Source: an uncultured Saprospiraceae bacterium (lineage in GTDB: Bacteria > Bacteroidota > Bacteroidia > Chitinophagales > Saprospiraceae). Taken from it: a stretch of 47,978 bases of DNA. The stretch is taken from contig CALLPK010000048.1 of the NCBI GenBank assembly GCA_938015415.1, positions 1 to 47,978 of the forward strand. Reading direction: 5' to 3'. Position 1 is the stretch's first letter. The number at the start of each line of letters is the position of its first letter. This document shows, piece by piece, positions 34,701 to 46,700 of the stretch. The notes under the pieces are model-generated. The model did not search any database, was not told where the DNA came from, and was given only the letters and a program-made list of their open reading frames with translations. The translations under genes were made by a program, and so were the position numbers.

Positions 34701-37700
34701 AGTTTGGAATACCGTTTGGATGGAGGATCTTGGCAACCTAGTAATACATTTACGGCGTTAGGCTCCGGTGATTATATTGCTGAAATTCGCAATGATAACG
34801 GAACTTGTTTAGTAACTTCTAACATCATTGTACTGAATGACCCTACAAATCCCGTAGCTCAAATAAATATGCCGGCAGCAACCTGTGAAGGCATGACTGT
34901 TTCCTTTTCTCCGGTGGATGCTGGCCCTGGAGTATCTTACATCTGGGATTTTGGGGCAAATGCAACGCCTGCTACCTTTACCACAACGAATACAAACCCT
35001 GTTGACGTCGTTTATGGTGTAGGTGGTAATAAAACTGTTCAACTTACTGTGCAAAATGGTACTTGTAATGGAGTGGCGACGGAGTCAATAGAAATTTATT
35101 TTAATGATTTAGTTACCCTGAATTTAACCAATGATGGTGCCTGTATTACCGAAACTGTCTTAACCTTAGCGGGAGGTACTCCTTCTGGAGGAACTTATAC
35201 TGGAACGGGCGTTAGTGGAACCAATTTCGATCCATCTGCTGCTGGTGTAGGAACTCATACTATAACCTATACATATACTAATGACGATGGTTGTGTAAGT
35301 TCTGCCTCTGATCAAGTGGAGGTGTTTGCACTTCCTGCGGTTTCTTTTGTATTGGCAAATGATCAGGCTTGCGAAAACGAAACAGTAACATTAAATACCG
35401 GAAGTCCCGCAGGAGGAACTTACAGCGGTGTTGGGGTAGCCGCAAATGAGTTTTCTGCCACGACTGCCGGTGTAGGAACTCACACTATAACCTATGCTTA
35501 CATCGATTTTAATGGATGTATTAATACTGCCACAGATGATATAACTGTATCGCCACTCCCGGTTATCGATAATGTTATTGTTAGCAATACTACTGCTTGT
35601 GGAGTAGATGACGGTTCTTTAAATGTAAGTGCTTCGGCAGGAACGGGTAGTTTTGAATATCGAATCAATGGAGGTGCCTGGGGTATTAGTCCTTTCTTTG
35701 GTCCGCTCGCTCCGGGAAATTATGATATTGATGTTCGTAACAGTAACGGAGCTTGCCTGGTATCTACCACAGAGACCATTACTACTCCAACCAATCCTAC
35801 TGCCGAAATAATTTTACCATCGGCAGACTGTGAAAACAATACAGTGGTTTTTGATGCAGTTGATATTTCTGGTGCTACCTATACTTGGAGTTTTGGTGCT
35901 AACGCGACCCCTAATTCTGCCAGCTTCCGTGGTCCACATAATGTAGTCTACACGGCTGATGGAGTTAAAACAGTTCAGTTAATTGTTCAGCAAAATGGAT
36001 GTAATGCTTCAGATACTGAGACTTATACGGTTTATGAAACACCTCAGCTATCATTAAATATTTCTACGAACTATAATGGAGAAGATGTTTCCTGTAATGG
36101 AAGCTCGGATGCTAATATCATCTCTACCGTTACGGGAGGTAATAGCGGGGAGTCTTATTTATGGAATACTTCCGCAACGACTCCTGATCTTTTTGGTGTC
36201 ACCGCCGGAACGTATTCACTCACCGTTACCGATGGCGTAGGTTGTACCGATATTGCTTCTGTCACAGTAACTGAACCAACACCGGTGACAGTGACTACCC
36301 AGGTTAATTCTAATTACGGAGGCTTTGGCGTAAGTTGTATCGGTTCGGTAAACGGAGAAGCAGAGGCCAATGGGAGTGGTGGTACGCCTGGCTACACTTA
36401 CGAATGGAGAGATTCTGGAAATAGTATTATTGCCAACACAAAAATTGCTACCAACCTTGGAGCAGGTACTTATACTGTAACCGTTACGGATGACAATGGT
36501 TGTACAGATACCGAAACTGTTACTATTACCGAACCTACCGGTACACCCATCACTGTCAATGCAGTAGTTACTTCGGATTATCTGGGAGAAGACATTTCTT
36601 GTTTTGGATACGGAGACGCAACGGCTACGGCTACCGCGGCTGATGGGATCTTTCCATATACTTATGAATGGAGTAATGGGCAAACTGGACCAGACCTAGT
36701 TGATGTTGCCGCCGGAGACTATGACGTGACCGCTACGGATAATAACGGCTGTCAGGCAGTTTATACTCTAACAGTCACACAACCTGATCGTATTTCTGCC
36801 AACGCAACGGTCACGGACGCAAGTTGTTACGGAGCTAGTGACGGTAGTATTGATGTAAATGTGACCGGAGGGGTAAATGCTTATACTTACTCTTGGAATG
36901 ATCTGGGAATTGAGGCTTTTTATTCTTTTGATTTTACGACGGATGATCAAACGGGAAATGAGCATCATGTAAATCTTATTCACGGAACAGAACAATACGG
37001 AACGCCTGGTTATGAAAACGAAGCTTTTTATTTTAACGGCCAAACTGGTTTGAAGTACGATGATAACATGGGATTCATGGATTCGGACCTAACAGAATTG
37101 GCAGTGATGATGTGGATTTACCCGAATCGAGTGGATGAAAGACAAATTCTATTTGAACAGGGTGATAATCAAAACGGTATTTCTCTAGTCTTAGATGGGC
37201 AGTTTCTACAGTTGGGTATGGCTCAAAATGGTAATTTCTATCCGGGTCCAAGGATTAAAATAGATTTCTTTAGCCCTCCTAATAGTACCGATCCGGCAGA
37301 TTTCGTAGGATGGACACAAGTAGGTTTTGTCTTTGATAATGGAATTATGTCTGTTATTATTAATGGACAATTATTTACGGCTCCAGACAATAGCAATAAT
37401 CCTGCAACTCTGGTAATGCCTCCGATTTCAAGTCTTGATAATCAGGCTGGAATTGGATACTCTGCGGGAACCAACGTTTATCCTTCGGCGGTTTTTCTTC
37501 CAACACCATTTATTGTAAATCTTAATGGATATTATCCCTTTAGAGGAGCAATGGATAACTTTAGTTACTATACCAGTACGCTTAGTCAAGAAAATATTTC
37601 TGATATTGCGGATGACGATGGTGATCGGGAGGGGCTTTCAGCGGGAGTTTATGATGTATTAATTACTGATTTTAATGGTTGTGATACGACCATTCAAGTA

Positions 37701-40700
37701 ACCATAGGACAACCTGACTCTCTTTATGCTACGGCTATTAATAACGAAGTTTCCTGCTTGGGTGCCGATGATGGCTCATTAGATATAACGATGATTGGTG
37801 GAACCAGTCCTTACACCTACTTATGGTCTAACAGTGAAACAACGGAAGATGTTAGTAATTTGTCTCCTGGAAATTATTCTGTAACTATAATTGACAGTCA
37901 GGGGTGTATTGCCGAATTGTCGCAAACCATTGTTGAACCTACACTACTGGAAGGAACAATTTCCATTGTTTCTAATTATAATGGAAATGCCATTTCTTGT
38001 CCGGGTGCATCTGATGGAATTATATCTGTCACGCCAGCAGGAGGAAGAAGCCCATATACTTATAATTGGAGCAACAGTGTTACCTCACAACAAAATAGTA
38101 ATATCAGCGCAGGTACTTATCTTGTTACCATCACGGATAACAGTGGATGTATCGTCGTAGAAAGTATAACCATTTCTAATCCACCTGGAATTACCGCGGT
38201 GGCCAGTGTAAGTCGTTCAAATAATAGCGAAGATATAAGCTGTGTTGGTGGAAGCGATGGGGCAGCGATTGCAACTGCTTCTTCTGGAACGCTACCTTAT
38301 ACTTATGTATGGAGTAATTCAGCAACAACGCGAGAAATTATGGATATTTCTGCCGGTACTTACACCGTTACTGTTTCTGATGCCAACGGTTGTACTACCT
38401 CCGCTTCGATAACCTTAAATGATCCACCTGCTCTTAGCGCAACTGCTTCGGTAACTTCAAATTACTATGGAGAAGATTTAACCTGTCCCGGAGCAACTGA
38501 TGGTAGTGTTTATGTAGTCGCTAGTGGTGGAACGCCTGGTAGTGGATATACTTATCGCTGGAATAATGGCTTTTTGGGAGATAGTTTAATTAATATTGGA
38601 GCTAATACTTATAGCGTAACAGTCACCGATGCAAATAATTGTGAAGCTATCACTAATGTAACGATTAGTAATCCGACACCAATAAATGCTAGTATTACTA
38701 AAGATGCTGTTTATAACGGTTTTGATGTAAGTTGTATTGGTGGGAATGATGGCGCATTAACGGCCAATCCTACTGGAGGAGCGGGAGGCTATAATTACCT
38801 TTGGAGTGGCGGACAGACGAGTTCTTCCATCACAGATGCTACTAGTGGTATTACAAGCGTTACTATTACAGATGGTAATGGCTGTTCTATTGTTCGTTCT
38901 ATAACCTTAAGTGAACCTCCGGCACTTACTTTTACCGCAGAAGCACGTGCACCTCAAGATTGTGGAGTCGATGACGGAATCATTAGAATAGATGCGACTG
39001 GGGGAATTGGAACTTATGAATATAGTCTGGATGGAATTTCATGGCAACCTTCTAACTTTTTTACCGGCTTGGCTCCTGGAACTTACTTTACCTATGTCAG
39101 AAATGACCTCGGTACCTGTGAAGTAGGCCCTCAATCAGTTACCGTAGATGTAACCGAAGCACCCACGATCGCGAATTTGACGATCATCCACCCGACCACC
39201 AGCACAAGTACCGATGGAGGAATTTTGGTTGGCGGAAGCGGAAACTCATTTGCTTTTGAATTTAGGCTGGTTGGAGTCACCGGTTGGCAATCATCCAGCT
39301 TATTCGAAAATTTATCGGTAGGTACTTACACGGTTGAACTAAGATACGTTGGCCAAACCTGTATTGCTTCTTCTTCCGCCACATTGATCGCAGGTAACGG
39401 AGTGGAAAGCACTGGATCAACTTTGAACTTTTGCTCGGGTGACGTAACCGCTACTCAGTTTATAGAAACATACTATATGCCAGCACCGGAAGATGAAATA
39501 TTACAAGCCTTACAAAGCATCTTTCCGGAAAATTGCCGAATAATTTTTTCTGAACCCGTCGATCCCGTTCAACTCTATGTCTCTATTGGAGTGGTTGAAG
39601 GAGGGACGGTTATTCATTATGACCACTGGGAGGACGGTTATGAACCGAATTTAAGTTTTCCTATCCAGTCAACTACGGAAATTTGGGGAGATGGTAATTT
39701 GGCCAATGGTTCCGCACCTGGTGATACTGATGACTTCCTTTCTGCCGCTGAAATTATTGTCTTGAACAATGCCGTTTACTCACGTACAATGCAGGAAGTA
39801 TTGGATTATGATGGTGGAGATAAAATTGGTAGTCGTGGAAATTTGGCCATCACAAAGCTTAACTGGGCTGATCGTTCTAGTACTTTATTTGCCGGAGCTT
39901 TAGAAGTTTATCCGATAGAATCATGGGGCCTGGAATATAAAATTCCAGTTGGAGAAAATAGTGATGTCAACGGAATGTTTGAATATACAGGGGCGGTAGT
40001 TATGGCACAACAAAATGGAACTACCGTTAATTATATCGACAACGGGACTGCCCAAACGCGAGTTTTAGCGGAAGGAGAGAGTTTTTTGATTGATGGTAAT
40101 ATTAACGTAGGCGATCAAATTTTCGCAAACCTACCTATTCAGGTTCACCTCATAACTGGAGATATTTGTGCTAGTTTTGAAAGTCGGTTTTTTACTTTAA
40201 AACCGATAGAACAATGGTCTAATTCCTACTATAGTCCGGTTTCTACTTTGAATAATAATTCTGGTTCTATCGAAAGCAATGTCAATCATCCTACGGCGCT
40301 TCATTTTTTTAATCCTAATAATAGTTCTATTCGAGTCTTTTATGAAACGCTTTTCGGTACAAATTCTGTCAATATTTTAGCAAACCAAACTACATATATT
40401 ACGTTGCCTGAGAATACAGGGGTTAGAACGTACTCTGAAAATGGTGAAAACTATTATGCCATTGCAACTATTGACTCTGATGCTGATGGTGCTACTATTT
40501 TTGATACCAATTCGGGAAGAGATTGGGGGTTCGCACTTATTCCTGCCGATCAGTTAACTTCACAAATCACCATCGCGGGATTTGCTCCTGGTCAGGATCC
40601 TACTTACTGTCATAATTCAAATATTGTTCCTCAGTCGGGATGGACCCTCATCTCAACAGATAGTGACGAAAGTCCTGCATTAGATGGTACACAAACTTTT

Positions 40701-43700
40701 GATGGAGATTTAAATACTTTCTGGCATACCCAATATACGCCAAGTTCGACCCCATACCCTCATGAAATACAAATTGATTTAGGTACTTCCTATAATTTAT
40801 CCCAATTACTGCTCAATCCGCGGGGCGTATATCAAACTTTTACCCAGCCTAACGATCTGATAATACCTAACAGCGGTCCAATAACCGTAACGTCAACTCT
40901 TAACGTTACTGCTACTGGTACAATTGAAGATTTGAATTTAGCAGATTTACGAATAAATCATACTTATCTTAGTAGACTAAGAGTGCAATTACAAAGTCCC
41001 AGTGGTACCACCGTTACTATTTTTAATGAAAATTGTGGTAATGGTGATGATATTAATATGACGGTAGATGATGATGCAATACAGTCTTTTCCATGTCCGC
41101 CCGTCGGAGGAGGAACCTTCAAAGGTGCTACACCACTTTCTAATTTTAACGGAGAAGAAATGAATGGTACCTGGACCCTAATTATGACGGAAGATGGTAC
41201 TCGTCAAGGAGGAACCTTAATGAATTGGGCATTGGAAATAAATGACGGAACAACGTCTAATGGTAATATTGAAAATTATGACTTTTATATAACGAATGAT
41301 TTGGCAGATTGGGGAGATCCAGTTGTATCTGGTGAGTTTGATGGAACTCCAGTATTGAAAAAAATAGTGTTCCCACAAACGAATGGTCGCTATATTCGAC
41401 TGGTCGCAAATTCAGAAATTAATGGTGGACCATGGGCTACTATTGCGGAATTAAATGTGGTAGCCTGTGATATACAACCTGCTACAGAAAACTCTGCTCC
41501 AATTTGGATCACGGCAGATTATCCAGAGGGTAGTACTAGCAGTGGTAACATTCGTATCTGTGTAGATCACGATGGAGATGGAGGAACTTTAGTCGATACT
41601 TATGGGACTCCTTATGATGAGGACTTCTTCATTCCGGAGTTAGGACAAATAAAATTATATGATACGGACGATAACGATCAGACAGGAACCAGAATCTGGG
41701 TTTGTGATAATTCTGATGCGTTTATTGCGGGAGCATGGGGGCAAGATCCAGCGACTGCTAGTCCTGGTTCACCTGCAATTGATTTAGGTACCGGCTTACC
41801 AAATGGTATTCCATTCTCGATTTCCAAATGTGCGGACCTTTCGAAAGATGTTAATGGAAACGGATTGTTTGATGAATGTGATGAAGTCATGTATACCCTT
41901 ATGATCCGAAATACTGGAGCGCTTCCGTTATCGGTAGGTACGCTTACTTTATTGGATACTTTGCCAGAAGAATTGACTTATATTAGTGGATCAACCAAAG
42001 CGATTATTGGAAATAATATTACGATTTTATCAGACGATCCAACCCCTTATTCTAGTTTTCCATTGGATGAATTAGGCTACCGGCACGGAAGTGTTATTTT
42101 GCCAAATGATTCTATATTGTTTCAGTTTAATGCCGTAATTAATGATCTTACGAACCCTACCTTTGTTCGTAATATAGGTAGCGCCACTAACAATGGAGCA
42201 AAGCTAGAGGCGGAAGTAACCTTCCCGGTACAAACGCCTATCAGCCCAATTATTGATATTATTGGCCCCGATACGACTATAAACTGCGAAAACCTTATCG
42301 CTGTCGCTGTTCAGGATAGTTGTTTTCAAGAAGGATTATTACCGCAGTTTAGCTGGACAAGTCGTTCGGTAGATTCCCAACAAGGACCAAATTTTGGTGG
42401 TGACGAAGTTATCGATGGAGATCGAAATACCTATTGGTTAACGAACTCAAGTGCGTCAACCAGCTGTGGAGAAAGTTATGCTACAAACGGCGTCGGAAGT
42501 TCCGGAACTACTAATCCTGGTAACGTTATCGGTGCTCCGGACGGAAACTTTGCGAGACTTACCGATCAGGGACAAACCCTGGTGATTGACCTGGGAGAAA
42601 TAATTACCGCAGGAACACCGTATACGGTTACACTGCGTAGAAGTTCTGCTACCGGAGGTACGCCAAACCTTAGAATTGCTGAATCTGGCGACGGAGTTAA
42701 TTATCGAAATCGGGCGGATAATCCTTTTTCAACGAATGATACCATTTTCTATGATTATAATTTAGTTACAGAATATGATACTCGATATATTCGATTTTCT
42801 AATCTCGCTACATGGGATTTAGATATTGATGCCGTAAAATTTGAGTGTTGTTGTACTGGTGGAATTCCTGAGGCATTACCTCATACTATTCAGATTGATC
42901 TGGGACAAACAGAAGCAGTTTCTGGATTTACCTATCTGCCTCGACAGGATAATTCAGAAGGACGGATCGCTGATTATGAGTTCTACCTTAGTATGGATGG
43001 GACCAACTGGGGAAGTCCGGTGGCATCTGGTACCTGGACTTCTGGCACAGATCCCGAGAGTGTTAATTTTCCAAGTCAATCCGCAAGATATGTTCAGTTG
43101 AGGGCATTGTCTGAAGTGAATGGTGGAGATATTACCGCGGTGGCTGAATTATTGGTTCTAGGTTGTATTGTCAATACTACTTATGCCGAAACATCCACTC
43201 AAACCAACGACGGAACTTGTACGGATCAAACTTATAACATAACTCGTACTTGGACTACAACCGACTACTGTGGAAACGTATTTACTGAAACACAAAATAT
43301 CGTGGTGGTAGATACTACTGCCCCGGTTTTGTTAGATATTCCGGCAAATATAACGGTAGTTCCTTCCGCAATACCAGAAGCACCATTGTTGAATTGTGGT
43401 AATAATGTTACTAATATTGCGTTGAATAAACCGGCTGCTCAATCGAGTACAGATTTTGGTGCTCCGGCAAGTGGAGCCGTTGATGGGAATTATAGTAATT
43501 TCAATCAGACTGCTATAGAAGTAGAGCCATGGTGGGAAGTAGATCTTCTGGGAGTATACCAATTAGATTCTATTCATGTTTTCAATCGGACAAGTTGTTG
43601 TCAGGACAGAACGGATGATTATTATATTCTCATCTCTAAAAAACCTTTTACTTCTAATGACTTGGCTACTACTTTGGCTAATCCCGAAGTACATAGCTAC

Positions 43701-46700
43701 TTTGAAGGAAACCAAGCTCAGTTTCCAACCACCATTCCAGTAAGTACTACTGGAAGGTATGTAAGGATTCAGTTACAAAATGGTGATAGAATGAATATTG
43801 CTGAGGTGGAGGTATTTCCAAGATGTGTTAATTCAGAAGATAATTGTGATCCTGATCCAGTGGTTACTTTTGTTGAAAATATTACGTCCACAGATTGTAG
43901 TTATCAAATTGATCGCACCTGGACGGCTACGGATAATTGTGGTAATACCTCCTCCCAGCAACAGACTATTTTTGTGGAAACTGCCTTGGATATTGATGCT
44001 CTTGCACTAAGTAACAGTACTTGCAACGGTGATTTTGAAAGTGCGGCTGTAGTTGATGTTGCGGGTGGCGTAGCACCGATTAGTATACTCTGGAGTAATG
44101 CGGAATCTACAGATACTATTAGAAATTTAAGTGCAGGAAAGTATTACGTTACCGTCACTGATAATCAAGGTTGTTCTGCCCTGGATAGTATCACACTAGT
44201 ACAGCCTCCACCAGCGATTATAACAACTTCTGTAATTTCTAACTTTGATGGAGAAGCAATTAGTTGCGCAGGAGAAAATACGGGTTCGGTTCGAGCCAAT
44301 GCCACGGGTGGAGCCGGAGGCTTTACTTATCAATGGAGTAATGGTGATAATAATGCTATTGCAGATTCTTTGAGTGCTGGTACTTACACGGTAACGGCTA
44401 CAGATATTAATGGTTGTACTGAAACAGAAAGTATTACCTTAAATGATCCTCCAGTCCTCATAGCTTCGGCTAGTACTTCTTCTCCTGTATCTTGTTTCGG
44501 AGGAAATGACGGACAGGCAATAGTAACCGCCTCTGGAGGTATTGGAACATATACTTACCAATGGAGCAATCGGGATACCGGACCAATTCCCTCTAGTGGC
44601 AATACAGCCAGTAATCTGGTGGCGGGTATTTATGATATTACCGTTTCAGATAGTTACTCTTGTGAAGTAGTTACTTCCGTTACCGTAACGCAACCAGATG
44701 ATTTATTAATTATTATTGATACAACGGTGGACCCCGCTACGTGTAATGCATCAGATGGTTCGATTACTGTTTCTTCTACAGGTGGAGTAGGAACACCCGA
44801 ATATAAATTAGGCGTCACCGGAGTTTGGCAAAGTAACGGCACTTTTACAGGTTTGAGCGCAGGAACGTTCCAAATATTTGCCCGGAATGATAATGGCAAT
44901 TGTGAAACGACAGCAACGGAAGTTATTCTTAACAATACAGTACCTTTCTCTTGTGCATTTATTTCGCCGGATACCGTAGGTTTAATTGCTTGTGTTACCA
45001 ATGATTCTATTCGTTTTACTATTGATTCACTACCGGACGCTACCGGTTTCGATTGGTTGGTTCCTGCGGGAATTAATATCGTAGATGGAGATGGTACTTC
45101 TTCCATTGTAATTGACCCTAGCGGAGTAGATTCAGGAGCTTACAGCATTTGTGTGTCAACTTTAAGTGATTGTGGAACATCTCCTTTCTGTTGTTATGAA
45201 TTAAATCTCATTCCTTGTGAAGAAATTTGTGATAATGGAATTGATGATAATCAAAATGGATTAATCGATTGTGAAGATCCTTCGTGTGGAACTATTTCTA
45301 ACGTATCAGTAGCACCAATATCTTGTCCATCAGATACTGCCGTCTTTGTTGCCCTTGATAATAGACCCGGTGCAGAATATTTTTGGAATTTCGGACCCGG
45401 TGCTACGCCGGATACTATTTCTGGTGTAGGACCACATCAGGTTACTTTTACTGATTGTGGAGAAAAAACCATTAGTATTGCCGTAACCCGAAATAGTTGT
45501 TTTTCCAGTGATACCATTATTTTTGATGTTCTAGATACCGAATTACCTGTTTGGGATAACATTCCAAATGATTTAATCTTAGAATGTAATAGCTCCATCA
45601 ACTTAACTGATTCCATTGATCAATGGTTGAATAATTATGGAGGCGCAACTTTTTCTGATAATTGTAGTCAGGATGTGGTAGTAACCAATGATTATACGGC
45701 ACTCGCGGATAGTTGTGGGCCGACCGGAACTGCACTAGTTACTTTTACTGCGACGGATCGTTGTGGAAATATGGCGCAAGTTCAGGCCAACATTATTTAT
45801 GAAGATAATAGCATTCCAACCGCTATCATACCGGGTGATACCATCGTGTACTTAGACGCTACTTGTATGGTTGACACCTCCAGTACTTCTACTGGAACAA
45901 TTACGGACGCCTTGGATGATTGCTCCGGTTTATTAACGATTATTTATAATGATGATCAGTCTACCTTAACGGGTTGTAATAACACGGGAACCTTCGCCAG
46001 AACCTGGACTGTTTCGGATGAATGTGGAAACCAGTTTATTGGAACGCAAAATATAACTATCCTGGATACCATACGACCTATGTTCACGGTACCAGCGGAT
46101 ACGACTTTGTACCTTAATTTATTTTGTTTAGTAGATACTTCTTCCAGTTCTACTGGAACACTCACGGATATTAATGATGGGACTTGTACAGGTACTACAA
46201 CTTCTAGTTATTCCGATGACCTCAGTGGACTGAACGGATGTAATACTTCTGGTTCATTCATCAGAACCTGGATGGTTTCGGATGAGTGTGGAAATACCTC
46301 AACTGGAATTCAAATGATTACCATTATTGATTCGATTCCTCCGACTTTTACGGTTCCGGTGGACACCATTTTATATTTTGATAATAATTGTCAAATTGAT
46401 TCAACGACTACTTCGATTGGTGCACCAACAAATGTTGACGATGCCTGTACAAATTCTTCAATAGTTACTTATGTGGACAATACAGCTACTTTGTCTGGTT
46501 GTAACAATACCGGAATGTTTACCAGAGTATGGACAGTGACTGATGATTGTGGAAATAGATTTACTCAAAATCAGATCGTAACGGTATTAGATACATTGGC
46601 TCCTGTATTTACCATTGCTCAGCCGGTAGATACCAGCGTGCAATGTAGTAATATTCCAGCTCCACCTGTCATTGGAACCGAAATCGTAGCCGAAAAATGT

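Noticed and set aside
36216-36683. 155-codon minus-strand frame inside the adhesin
   Set aside because: It is antisense to SprB repeats; such frames recur because of the repeat composition.
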